A stretch of 27,077 nt of DNA from Verrucomicrobiota bacterium (GCA_023428915.1 JAEYWL010000126.1:1-27077); one strand, 5' to 3'. Shown: positions 10,401-16,848, counted from the stretch's first letter. Notes: a model not told the origin generated them from the sequence alone. Numbers and translations: made by a program.

Positions 10401-10621
10401 AAATTTTAGAGCACTCGCTTAGCCTGATCGACAAGTATCTTATCACTTCAGAAATACAGAAGCATCTTCTAGATTTAGTGCAATTTGGTGACCTTAAGCT
10501 GATTTTCGAAGACTCTACTTATATACTCAAACATGTGCGGTCAGGTTTGTCTATTAAATTAAATGCTCATACGTCTATGAGTAAAGATGTAGAAATATTT
10601 TTAAAAAAATCATGCATCTAA
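4424..10621 (+). CDS. Giant protein with dikinase-type ATP-grasp and phosphohistidine domains
   Basis: The 2065-residue product is built around the first two catalytic modules of PEP synthase/PPDK-type dikinases. Residues about 545-905 are the ATP-grasp (PPDK N-terminal) domain: GLKFILPKG (568-576), MVRSTGAEDE (666-675, cf. VRSSATAED), NAGGNAS (691-697), YGHGEGVVG (791-799), and DMELVIKGN...Q898-A-R900, matching the family's E...Q.R ATP-site end. Residues about 925-1010 match the swivelling phosphohistidine domain: NSHPIVNFSSLGVP carries the candidate phospho-acceptor H982. The PEP/pyruvate TIM barrel is missing. It is replaced by about 1050 mostly helical residues, and about 540 helical residues precede the kinase. 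ATP-grasp followed by a His domain without the barrel recalls rifampin phosphotransferase and, in reverse order, glucan water dikinase, so it probably phosphorylates a non-pyruvate acceptor; the substrate is unknown. The start has GGTGAG upstream. The gene stands alone, flanked by two palindromic elements. Confidence 0.85.
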   Translation: MPNNICLRGCNSSPIFNREMSQGVCPLKERFQSLQQTPLFSAVLPANINKEVALLDEKFQWQAAQMQALFNTLYLKGIISEEDQAKIQQISMELEDEYRQLQLLNLPVSAAWQEAISLIEETKALFSALKEYDALLSPFESAYEKLINRTHDPIFPGESLSAGKDLEQAFLAIMAIDDFIDHVPGSSQRERLDQFLQDEFAKLTWAVEDWVEQVSEDLKHELRAAKENEAAGLLTEALAGQVRELGKELQGLVELASESALLKPLQTHFTWLLKNLEGKTSDQASPVKLKWGSSEWFELRRQSKEPSSSHSLSWLNPENWSGKSKQVVHALLTALQLTPHRNSPLVESLMRTAENAPDRTVASIVQESRALQHALKQGGHVPASLENTYQLAAGLPSHEAEMLIVQHALYRMLKESEGITQTFAEFRQQQKDDPVSGNSVSLPAEQTIAGLHSIRQACNLLANCEQKMAQLPASQVLELKRYIDLLYHGLMESVAALPPKTCSLPKLASWRQVVEDQCFGVKTLEKKIAELMPAVRAKVDEADLDEYGPKHKNLVKQARLAEVLQLSGLKFILPKGIKNKAMRAFLQREAPDVFFYWQELGSRFKDYQGKDFLGEPEIQHILSQIDESLKRTFEAAGKDPVLFNQLVPPEMQTWLENLHHQGEYLMVRSTGAEDEKEEKQKENSKERKIPNAGGNASPAYITPAPAPFCRAAGEVIRSYFSIPSLKNRIEAGNNPFEQPLKLAVTSQQLIGEPPGGALHSSLIPISLVLFSSEPLYAGEEKFRAMRLSATYGHGEGVVGNQGVNSDTALLLISETEPDKLYILYDNVEKPVRLGPVETASGIELLPIENPKTLQRRPVLSQEFLVRLYQWGVIGEKFFDDHPTDMELVIKGNTIYPVQARAINRPKLHTTFIDRKKIAEERQPPITAELQTKTLVAGTASALILHSPYEILYAATLKQAQDEYKADKHRLVVVSAKEPQNSHPIVNFSSLGVPCMYTSDPKTVLQMRETVSKEPLVVCVQSGWFGKWDASIADPESFVKEGLTVHPAQVAISLPAALSPSAAFEDLPEDVSKLLTALRNAWGTDALEILQQFKQNPWVHSLRDSRLQLERQIKASGLVPKEAKRALRVLIELETALNKSFAELEASLEKAQPNERLKPLFHLKVLETLLAGKAIGPGQFSLLSAAALYREAVQAIAYQNRLSHKAYLVDLLPAGKQTFEPQFAEKWRIFLLKLENLVESGAVGQNKIKEFKRALSQLEQFYALPAALTFFIQPLEPAEDCLERCLQLLSNEQGTFSEFAKLANARTRLEGHLYRFGKKQTLEKALSEFKQLASDWDSSWLADKFQQSTPAARMVLLRGMFELIAAMDTAIKTMKASPELTRTEKGIYFKEMVGIFFSLYEDWASFLSLYQSSDPEQLKAAQEYVAKLKAVFEAMLATEENLDASPGFYVTSSLFTPREAGNEQPYVLSLLPNFNGNTPPESVEDVFTLVHQNLLKMLAFEGQKIYTKETIANAALPPLVAQILFSKEIKGDQIGVLVTENELEVAYNVPLRVHSAQIVFNYNKQTQELVFTSKFLGWDANSRWSTMHRLAQFADALGLLELAQPIMKKEREIVISWKIKTPEDLKGALREFEEFCDITFHDRKSAYFKDRLPGFIDRWGLLSKELPLTAAERMFDIPLSKEMAIEVASKYAEKGLHWEFNINAVRRLCGQVKEGISDKGVEDGLKLAHLVADQGLADFELLELALLLQEADLNSQAEKSVELLFKKIFKAILSNKETEARLLSYDTPFAARLFARLAFEEPFKEQALAFAEQHVNHPETALRLTALQIVTRHLPSSENILHKLSLNESPLKPVLRQQCYALMTQMLACNMPIDRVYASLFQKIIPYSKEEYQTILQLHLQMMEKTKQGLHEALNFADRAFLEAPRENKEWLETYYFTLLEKTSDPQPFLERVRNRSLPSKFRAILANHLAADLSIVKEVADLIISGVMTNNYEILEHSLSLIDKYLITSEIQKHLLDLVQFGDLKLIFEDSTYILKHVRSGLSIKLNAHTSMSKDVEIFLKKSCI

Positions 10622-10658
10622 AATAATATAAATTATTAACTATTTTTCGCTTATTTGT

Positions 10659-10677
10659 TTAAAAACAGTGTTTTTAA
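10659..10677. terminator. Weak AT-rich hairpin after the dikinase-like gene
   Basis: An 8-bp stem (TTAAAAAC / GTTTTTAA) closes a 3-nt loop 38 nt past the stop codon at 10621. The right arm is itself T-rich. It is the only terminator-like structure between this gene and palindrome 2, but an all-AT stem is weak. Confidence 0.3.
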
Positions 10678-10683
10678 TAAATT

Positions 10684-10713
10684 TTAACATTGTTTTAACA
10701 TTTACTATATAAA
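10684..10713 (+). promoter_or_regulatory. Candidate promoter for the F-box/ankyrin gene
   Basis: TTAACA (10684-10689) and TATAAA (10708-10713) each match the sigma70/sigma66 consensus at five of six positions, with an 18-bp spacer; TATATA two bases earlier gives 16. Transcription would begin near 10720, upstream of palindrome 2, so the whole palindrome would be carried in the mRNA leader. This is read by eye in AT-rich sequence, so chance matches are likely. Confidence 0.35.
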
Positions 10714-10738
10714 ATATGTAAATACTAACTAGACCTTT

Positions 10739-10910
10739 GACCCTGATTGCTACCTTCTAAGGGTCAGATTCGAGTTCTTTTCCTCTAGGAGCTCGCACGA
10801 AGCTCTGAAAATCAGTGGGCCATATTACTAATATGACCCACTGATTTTTGCGAGCTCCTATAGAGAAAAAACTCTCGAATATAACCTATTATAAGGTAGT
10901 AATCAGGGTC
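10739..10910. repeat. Nested palindromic element 2 (MITE-like)
   Basis: The outer arms 10739-10756 and 10893-10910 are 18-bp inverted repeats (GACCCTGATT...) with one G/T wobble. Further in, TAGGAGCTCGC (10786-10796) pairs with GCGAGCTCCTA (10850-10860), and AAAATCAGTGGG (10808-10819) pairs with CCCACTGATTTT (10837-10848), with short asymmetric bulges between. The 172-bp element therefore folds end to end. It is non-coding and unrelated in sequence to palindrome 1, although similar in size and architecture. It ends 17 nt before the ATG of the F-box/ankyrin gene, leaving that gene's ribosome binding site just outside. Confidence 0.75.
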
Positions 10911-10927
10911 TAAGTAAGGTGAGTTTA

Positions 10928-12892
10928 ATGAACGGATGCGTTGGATTAAGGAAGCAAGGACAAACGATTTATCAAACGATTGAAAGTCTTTACGCGCAAG
11001 CTGGCTTATACCAACGTTTAACAAACATCACGGATAAAAAAATTGCTTCCTTTTTAACTAGCATCTCAAATTTGCAAGTCCAGTTAATCAGGCAATATGA
11101 AAAAGAATTGCCTAAATGCAGCGGAAAACAAGCGCAGCTTATCTCTGAAACACTTGACAGCACAGTACAACAACTGGATGATGTCAGAAATCGGATTTTT
11201 GCCAAAGTTAACGAGCTAAATACTGCATATGAAGCAAAGACTGCAGGACTTAGTGAATTTGAAAAACTGCCGTTTGATGTTCTCGATACTATTATTGAAA
11301 ATATACCTAATAAAACCAGCATTTCTGCTGCATCAAAAACGTTGCAAAGGGTCGTTGAAGAAACACCCCACTACGCCACTACATTTATTCAATTATTATG
11401 TGAAGATCGGGATGCAGAAGCTGCCGATTTATTGAAAGCACACCCTTCGCTGGCAACTAAGCTTTATCGCTCTCCCTTATTTAATACCAAAAGTGAAGTT
11501 TTAATGTACAAAGCTGCAGAAAAGGGGCTCGTTAAAGTTGTAAAAAGGCTACTTAGTGTTGGTAGAGTTAGTCCTGCTATTTACTCAAATCAGCCTCTTA
11601 GATTTGCGGCGAGAAGTGGGCAGAAGGAGGTTGTTAAACTGCTTTTAGCTGATGAAAGAGTTGACCCATTAGCAAGTTTTAATGGTTACAATTCCCTTCA
11701 ACTAGCAGCTCGGGAAGGCCATTTAGACATTGTTAAAACCTTATTAACTGATGAAAGAGTTGACCCTTCTGCCGATAAAAATAAGGCCATTATTGAAGCT
11801 GCTGCTAATGGCCATTTTGAAATTGTAAGGGAGCTCCTGGCCGATCCAAGAGTCAATCCAGGCGACCAGGGTAATTTAGCTCTTTTGCGTGCAGTAATAG
11901 ATGGTCATGCAAAAGTCGTCGCAACTCTATTGGCTGATGAAAGGATACGATTAAATGACGATAAGGGTTTTTTTCGAATAGCAGTTAAAAAGGGGCATAG
12001 TCAAATTGTAAGGCTATTACTGGCGACTTGCCGGATTGGCTGGGCTGATAAGCACTCTGCTCTTATTGAGGCTGCTGAAAACGGCTATTCTGCAACGGTG
12101 CAGATACTGCTAACTGACCCAGTAATCTATAATGATCCTTACTATTATCTTGATTGTAACCAGATCTTTCTAGAAGCTGCTAAAAATGGCCACTGCCCAT
12201 TGGTTAAGTTGTTGCTTGCTAATAAAAGAGTCGACCCCGCTTCTATAGATAGTCGTGCCATTCGTTATGCCGCTGCCAATGGTCACTCTAAGGTTGTTGC
12301 CCTTCTTTTGAAGGACGGTAGAACTGATCCTGCAGCTCTTAACAATGAATCCATTGCATTAGCTGCTAAAAAGGGAAGTGTGGAAGTAGTAAAGTTACTA
12401 CTTGGGGATAAAAGAGTTGACCCAACCGCAAATGAAAGCCTTGCTCTTAGAAATGCTGTTTATAATGGCCACGAAAAAGTTGTGGAGCTTCTTTTGAAGG
12501 ATGGAAGAGCCGACCCTAAAAGTAATAATTTCCTTGAGCTTGCTCTTCATTGCTATTACGAGAAAACGATAAAGTTACGACATAGCTTTCTTGCTGATAT
12601 CCTAGCTCGTGATAATAGTGCTGCTATTGTAAGGCTTATATTAGAGGATAAAAGAGCTAACCCGGCTGCTAATAATAATGCTGCTCTTCGCTGGGCCGTT
12701 ACGTACGGACATTTTGCAATTGCAAAAAAGCTACTGAGTGATCCTCGTGTATCTATTTGGGCATTAATTTCATCTGATATTTACATGGATCTTTCTAAGA
12801 AAAAGTTAGAGGAGTTGCTTGACACTCAAACATGGTTAGTCCGTAACGCAATAAAGGCTTATATTGGATTTGCTACACTATTTGATAAATAG
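10928..12892 (+). CDS. F-box-like and ankyrin-repeat protein, candidate host-directed effector
   Basis: The product (654 residues from the ATG at 10928, preceded by AAGGTGAG; an in-frame GTG at 10919 overlaps that site) has three parts. Residues 1-105 are helical and probably coiled coil. Residues about 112-150 resemble an F-box: LPFDVLDTIIENIPNKTSI followed by an SKTLQRVVEE segment, in the place of the usual LP..ll..Il..l pattern. From about 185 to the C-terminus there are about 13 ankyrin-like repeats of 29-35 residues, with a recurring NGH..VVKLLL.D.RVDP pattern. F-box proteins bind Skp1 in eukaryotic SCF ubiquitin ligases, and ankyrin repeats would select a target, so a secreted ubiquitin-pathway effector is the likely role (inference). 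Several repeats stay similar at DNA level, such as GATGAAAGAGTTGACCC in consecutive copies, suggesting recent internal duplication. No N-terminal secretion signal is evident. Confidence 0.82.
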   Translation: MNGCVGLRKQGQTIYQTIESLYAQAGLYQRLTNITDKKIASFLTSISNLQVQLIRQYEKELPKCSGKQAQLISETLDSTVQQLDDVRNRIFAKVNELNTAYEAKTAGLSEFEKLPFDVLDTIIENIPNKTSISAASKTLQRVVEETPHYATTFIQLLCEDRDAEAADLLKAHPSLATKLYRSPLFNTKSEVLMYKAAEKGLVKVVKRLLSVGRVSPAIYSNQPLRFAARSGQKEVVKLLLADERVDPLASFNGYNSLQLAAREGHLDIVKTLLTDERVDPSADKNKAIIEAAANGHFEIVRELLADPRVNPGDQGNLALLRAVIDGHAKVVATLLADERIRLNDDKGFFRIAVKKGHSQIVRLLLATCRIGWADKHSALIEAAENGYSATVQILLTDPVIYNDPYYYLDCNQIFLEAAKNGHCPLVKLLLANKRVDPASIDSRAIRYAAANGHSKVVALLLKDGRTDPAALNNESIALAAKKGSVEVVKLLLGDKRVDPTANESLALRNAVYNGHEKVVELLLKDGRADPKSNNFLELALHCYYEKTIKLRHSFLADILARDNSAAIVRLILEDKRANPAANNNAALRWAVTYGHFAIAKKLLSDPRVSIWALISSDIYMDLSKKKLEELLDTQTWLVRNAIKAYIGFATLFDK

Positions 12893-12939
12893 CTTAACAA
12901 GATACGCACTTCGTGCTGCAGGATAAAGGAGGGGAGACT

Positions 12940-12973
12940 AAAAGGGGCATGTTTTTTTAAACATGCCCCTTTT
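12940..12973. terminator. Bidirectional intrinsic terminator
   Basis: A perfect 15-bp stem (12940-12954 with 12959-12973, core GGGGCATG) closes a TTTT loop. It ends in a T-run on the plus strand and, through the A-run on its left, on the minus strand too. It lies between the convergent F-box/ankyrin gene and dnaK and should terminate both. Confidence 0.9.
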
Positions 12974-12989
12974 TGAGGAAGGCAACGAC

Positions 12990-14942
12990 TTATTTTTTGT
13001 CGTTGTCGTCGATGATTTCCACTTCAGCTTCTTCAATGTTGTCGCCATTGTTTGGCTGATGCTGGTGCTGTTGCTGGTGGCCTTCATGCTCAGGCTGGGC
13101 TTGAGCTGTTGGGCCCTGCTGCTGTGCAGCTCCTGCTTTAGCCATTGCTTCGCCGATGTGCTGCATATGGGCTTCCAGCTCTTCTTTAGCGCGGCGCATG
13201 GCATCGCTATTATTGCTTTCGAGGGCTTTATTGGCGGCATCGATTTTCTCCTGAATGCCGGATGCAATATCCGCAGGAATCTTGTCTTTGTACTCGTTCA
13301 AAGACTTAGTTGCGCGGAATACGATCGATTCCAGTTCGTTTTTCTGCTCAACTTCTTCTTTGCGCTTTTTATCCTCTTCAGCATGTAATTCGGCATCTTT
13401 AACAATGCGCTGGATATCCTCTTCTCGCAGGCCGGACTGGGCCTCAATGCGGATTTTTTGTACTTTGCCTGTGGACATGTCCTTAGCTGATACGTGCAGG
13501 ATGCCGTCAGCATCGATGTCAAAGGCAACCTCAATTTGCGGCATGCCTCTTGGAGAAGGGGGCAATTCGGTTAGGTCAAAGCGGCCGATTTCTTTATTGT
13601 CTTTGGCCATTTTGCGCTCGCCCTGCAGCACGACAATTGTTACTGCTGTTTGGTTGTCTGCAGCAGTAGAGAACACTTGTTTTTTCTGCGTAGGGATAGT
13701 GGTGTTGCGCTCGATCAACGGAGTCATTACGCCGCCCAGAGTTTCAATGCCGAGAGTCAATGGGGTAACGTCTAAAAGCAATACGTCTTTAACGTCGCCC
13801 GTTAACACACCGCCTTGAATAGCCGCGCCGACTGCTACCACTTCGTCCGGGTTAACGCCTTTGTGCCCTTCTTTGCCAAAAATCTCTTTTACCATTTCTT
13901 GGACAGCTGGCATACGGGTCATACCGCCCACGAGGATGACTTCGCCGATGTCTTCTTTATTGACGCCTGCGTCCTTTAGCGCTTTTAGGCAAGGCTCGCG
14001 TGTGCGTTCAATTAAGTTGTGGGTAAGATTTTCCAGCTTGCTGCGGCTTAAGGTAATCGCCAAGTGCTTAGGGCCGCTGGCATCCATGGTGATGAATGGC
14101 AGGTTGATTTCAGTTGAGGGTACTCCAGAAAGCTCGATTTTGGCTTTTTCCGCGGCATCGCGCAATCTTTGCAGGGCCATTTTGTCGTGGCTTAAATCGA
14201 TGCCCTGCTCTTGTTTGAAAGTGTCGAGCAGCCATTTTAAGATTTCGTTGTCAAAGTCATCGCCGCCCAAGTGAGTGTCGCCATTGGTAGCCAATACTTC
14301 AAATACACCTTCGCCAATTTCAAGAATTGAAATATCAAAAGTACCGCCGCCGAGGTCGAATACGGCAATTTTTTTGTCGTGTTTTTCTTTATCCAAGCCA
14401 TAAGCTAGGGCAGCAGCCGTAGGTTCGGGAATAATGCGCTTTACATCTAAACCGGCAATGCGGCCTGCATCTTTAGTGGATTGGCGTTGGGAGTCGTTAA
14501 AGTAAGCAGGCACTGTGATTACCGCTTCAGTAACTTTTTCTCCGAGATACGCTTCCGCAGTCTCTTTCATTTTAATGAGGATCTGTGCAGCAATTTCTTC
14601 AGGCGTTACGATTTTGCCCTGGATTTCGAAGGCCGCATCTCCGTTTGAGCTGGCAACTACCTTGTAGGGCACGGTTTTAATTTCTGATAGCACTTCATTG
14701 TATTTTCTTCCGATGAAACGCTTGGAAGAAGAAATGGTGTTCTCCGGGTTGGCGATAGCCTGGCGTTTGGCAGGAATGCCCACTAAACGCTCATTGCCCT
14801 TAAATGCCACTACCGATGGTGTAGTGCGCGAACCTTCAGCGTTAGGGATAACCTTAGGCTGGCCTCCCTCCATGATGGCAACGCATGAGTTAGTAGTACC
14901 CAAGTCGATGCCGATAATTTTACTCTTTTTTTGTTGAGACAT
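12990..14942 (-). CDS. dnaK: Molecular chaperone DnaK (Hsp70)
   Basis: DnaK is the ATP-dependent Hsp70 that binds exposed hydrophobic segments and cycles with DnaJ and GrpE. The 650-residue product shows the actin-like nucleotide-binding domain with phosphate loop GIDLGTTNSCVAI (11-23) and VFDLGGGTFDIS, the interdomain linker VLLLDVTPL, the beta-sandwich substrate domain, a helical lid, and a Q/H-rich disordered tail ending in acidic EEAEVEIIDDNDKK. Length and end match the family. AGGAGAG precedes the start. It is the last gene of hrcA-grpE-dnaK, 24 nt after grpE, and ends at the bidirectional terminator. dnaJ is not in this window. Confidence 0.98.
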   Translation of the reverse strand: MSQQKKSKIIGIDLGTTNSCVAIMEGGQPKVIPNAEGSRTTPSVVAFKGNERLVGIPAKRQAIANPENTISSSKRFIGRKYNEVLSEIKTVPYKVVASSNGDAAFEIQGKIVTPEEIAAQILIKMKETAEAYLGEKVTEAVITVPAYFNDSQRQSTKDAGRIAGLDVKRIIPEPTAAALAYGLDKEKHDKKIAVFDLGGGTFDISILEIGEGVFEVLATNGDTHLGGDDFDNEILKWLLDTFKQEQGIDLSHDKMALQRLRDAAEKAKIELSGVPSTEINLPFITMDASGPKHLAITLSRSKLENLTHNLIERTREPCLKALKDAGVNKEDIGEVILVGGMTRMPAVQEMVKEIFGKEGHKGVNPDEVVAVGAAIQGGVLTGDVKDVLLLDVTPLTLGIETLGGVMTPLIERNTTIPTQKKQVFSTAADNQTAVTIVVLQGERKMAKDNKEIGRFDLTELPPSPRGMPQIEVAFDIDADGILHVSAKDMSTGKVQKIRIEAQSGLREEDIQRIVKDAELHAEEDKKRKEEVEQKNELESIVFRATKSLNEYKDKIPADIASGIQEKIDAANKALESNNSDAMRRAKEELEAHMQHIGEAMAKAGAAQQQGPTAQAQPEHEGHQQQHQHQPNNGDNIEEAEVEIIDDNDKK

Positions 14943-14966
14943 ACTTTCTCTCCTAAATATACGTAA

Positions 14967-15548
14967 TTATTCTTTATCTTGTTGAGGGGCCTTAGCCACT
15001 TTGACTCTGGCAGGGCGGATAGTTGTGTTGCCCATGCGATAACCGCGCATGCTTTCCTCAATAATCGTTCCTGGCCGATGATTTGGTGAAGGGATAGCTT
15101 CAATCACTTCATGCAAGTGGGGGTCCATTTGTTTGCCGACAGATTCAATTGGTTCAATACCATTTCTGCTAAGCACCTCTTTAAATTGAGATAAAATCAT
15201 CTGGAAGCCCAAGCCCCAGTGCTTTACCTCATCGGACATCTGTTCTGTGAATTTCAATGCATTTTCAAAATGATCCAAGGGGGACAAAAAGTCCACAATG
15301 GCATTCTGCACAGCGTATTGCGTTAGTTGTTCGCGCTCTTTCTGCAAGCGTTTACGGGCATTTTCTTGCTCGGCCAAAGCTCTTAGGTATTTGTTTTTAT
15401 ATTCCTGCGCTTCGTTTTTTAAGTTTTCGTACTCAACTTCACTTATAGAGACCATTTTTGGTTTTTGCGCAAGGCTTTCACCGGCCTCTTGCTCAATCGA
15501 TTCCGCAGTCTCTTCTTGCTGATTTTCCCGATCATTGTTTTCGTTCAT
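14967..15548 (-). CDS. grpE: Nucleotide exchange factor GrpE
   Basis: GrpE dimers release ADP from DnaK. The 193-residue product has an acidic, disordered N-terminus (1-35), a long coiled-coil helix (about 37-80, containing YKNKYLRALAEQENARKR, the typical GrpE segment), a four-helix bundle portion, and the C-terminal beta domain with the family signature (PHLHEVIEAIPSPNHRPGT followed by GYRMGNTTIRPARVKV). Its start overlaps the 3' end of hrcA by 17 nt in another frame, with AAGGAG upstream inside hrcA, which suggests coupled translation. It shares the CIRCE-controlled operon promoter. Confidence 0.97.
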   Translation of the reverse strand: MNENNDRENQQEETAESIEQEAGESLAQKPKMVSISEVEYENLKNEAQEYKNKYLRALAEQENARKRLQKEREQLTQYAVQNAIVDFLSPLDHFENALKFTEQMSDEVKHWGLGFQMILSQFKEVLSRNGIEPIESVGKQMDPHLHEVIEAIPSPNHRPGTIIEESMRGYRMGNTTIRPARVKVAKAPQQDKE

Positions 15549-16713
15549 TGCGCTTTTGCTCCTTTCGCGTTTTGTCTTCCAGGAGAATGGAAGATGTATG
15601 TGCTAGTATAGGCTGCTCAGCCTGATTTTTTTCTTGCGGCTGGCGGAACGTGATTTTAAAACGATATAAGCTCTTAGTCAATGCTTCGCTTATACAGTGC
15701 GAAAAATAACTAATGGCCCCAAACAATTCGCGATAAGGCACTCGCATCGGGCCAAGTAAACCTAAGGCGCCAACGACTTTTTGATTAATGCAATAGGGAA
15801 TTGCCACCACTGCGCAATTAGGGGAGCTAGCCGAATACGGCAGCAAATCTTCCCCGACCCAATAGCGGATGCGGCCATGCCGTTCAGTTTCTTTTAACAG
15901 CAACCGCATTCCCGCAATATTTTCAAACAAACCCAAGCTATTGGCCAATGCAGTCGGAGTTTCAAAGTCTGGATAATGCAGCAAACGGGAAAAGCCTGTG
16001 CGATAGATTTCTTCATCATAATAGTGGGAATAGCCGACTATATAGCGTACCATGACTTCATTGTAAAATTTTTGGGCGGCTGTTTCTTCGTCATCTTCTA
16101 AATTTTCCGGACGATCCAGGCCGCTGAGACGCCAATGAAAATAATTTTCAATGCGCTTTATGGAAAAATTGCTCAGCTTTTTTTCTGTATAGAGGATTTC
16201 GGTGTGAATCGCGCCAAAATTAGTCACTAAAATACAGGCTGTTCTAGTGGCATCGATGCCGATAAGCCTAATATCGATGATAAAATCTTGGTCGAAGCGG
16301 GGTGCGGAAATGAAAACGGCAGTTTGCGTCAATTGACTTAGCAACTCTACGGCTGTATTGAGATAAGCAGCGATTTCTTTGTTTTCATAGGATTTAATTT
16401 GGTTAAGGCGCTCCGCTACTTTTTCTTCGAGTGTCTGCCGGTCTAAGTGTTCTTTTGCAAATAGGCGATAGGCTTTTTCTGTGGGTACGCGTCCTCCGGA
16501 AGTGTGAAGCTGTTTTAGGTAGCCGGTTTCTTCTAAATTAGCAAAGTAGTTGCGAATAGTGGCTGAGCTTAGGTTATCAAAACCGGCTTCTTTTAACGTG
16601 TTGGAACCCACTGGTTTGCCGGAGCGGATAAAATAATCCACCAGCCCAAGCAAAACTTTTAGCTCTCGTTCTTGCTTGCCTGAAGTTTTTACTGCCATTA
16701 ACTTATTAGACAT
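15532..16713 (-). CDS. hrcA: Heat-inducible transcription repressor HrcA
   Basis: HrcA binds CIRCE operators and represses class I heat-shock genes; GroEL is known to assist its activity. The 393-residue product has the N-terminal winged helix-turn-helix (about 15-85, including LSSATIRNYFANLEETGYL and the TSGGRVPTEKAYR wing), followed by the GAF-like and dimerisation region. A lysine/glutamine-rich tail of about 40 residues at the C-terminus extends beyond Bacillus-type HrcA, as reported for chlamydial HrcA. I choose the ATG at 16713 because GAGGA lies just upstream. The in-frame ATG at 16725 falls about where transcription from the TAATAT box would start and has no ribosome binding site. The repressor gene leads the operon it controls, so it is autoregulated through the CIRCE at 16771. 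Confidence 0.97.
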   Translation of the reverse strand: MSNKLMAVKTSGKQERELKVLLGLVDYFIRSGKPVGSNTLKEAGFDNLSSATIRNYFANLEETGYLKQLHTSGGRVPTEKAYRLFAKEHLDRQTLEEKVAERLNQIKSYENKEIAAYLNTAVELLSQLTQTAVFISAPRFDQDFIIDIRLIGIDATRTACILVTNFGAIHTEILYTEKKLSNFSIKRIENYFHWRLSGLDRPENLEDDEETAAQKFYNEVMVRYIVGYSHYYDEEIYRTGFSRLLHYPDFETPTALANSLGLFENIAGMRLLLKETERHGRIRYWVGEDLLPYSASSPNCAVVAIPYCINQKVVGALGLLGPMRVPYRELFGAISYFSHCISEALTKSLYRFKITFRQPQEKNQAEQPILAHTSSILLEDKTRKEQKRNERKQ

Positions 16714-16732
16714 TTTTCCTCGCATACTATTT

Positions 16733-16762
16733 ATATTACAGAGAAAAGAGGTTAAAGGTCAA
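16733..16762 (-). promoter_or_regulatory. Housekeeping-type promoter of hrcA-grpE-dnaK
   Basis: Reading the minus strand, TTGACC (16762-16757) is followed after 18 bp by TAATAT (16738-16733); each matches the sigma66/sigma70 consensus at five of six positions. Transcription would start near 16726, leaving a leader of about 13 nt before the hrcA ATG. The CIRCE operator lies 8 nt upstream of the -35 box. Confidence 0.65.
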
Positions 16763-16770
16763 ATGAAATC

Positions 16771-16795
16771 TAGCACTCTAAACTGTTGAGTGCTA
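16771..16795. promoter_or_regulatory. CIRCE operator (HrcA binding site)
   Basis: TAGCACTC, nine bases, then GAGTGCTA: a perfect 8-bp inverted repeat with the exact N9 spacing of CIRCE. The outermost T/A of the full TTAGCACTC consensus is replaced by C on both sides. It lies directly upstream of hrcA and should mediate HrcA repression released by heat or unfolded protein. No second CIRCE was found in the window. Confidence 0.93.
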
Positions 16796-16848
16796 CTGTG
16801 TGGTTATTGTTATCCTAAGGTCCTTTTTCCGGTGAAGAAAAAGAGCCG

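Noticed and set aside
10928..12892. Repeats in the ankyrin gene read as a DNA repeat array such as CRISPR
   Set aside because: The periodicity is about 90-105 bp, codon-phased and degenerate, and is explained by protein-level ankyrin repeats.
12963..13388. 141-codon hydrophobic plus-strand frame after the bidirectional terminator
   Set aside because: It is antisense to the DnaK tail. Its Val/Phe/Leu-rich look comes from complementing Lys/Glu/Gln codons, and it starts inside the terminator stem.
13255..13818. 187-codon plus-strand frame across dnaK
   Set aside because: It is antisense to the highly conserved DnaK substrate domain; its Ser-rich composition is what that complement produces.
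16823..16842. CTTTTTC / GAAAAAG hairpin after the glutamate dehydrogenase stop as a terminator
   Set aside because: A 7-bp AT-rich stem with no clear following T-run is not convincing.
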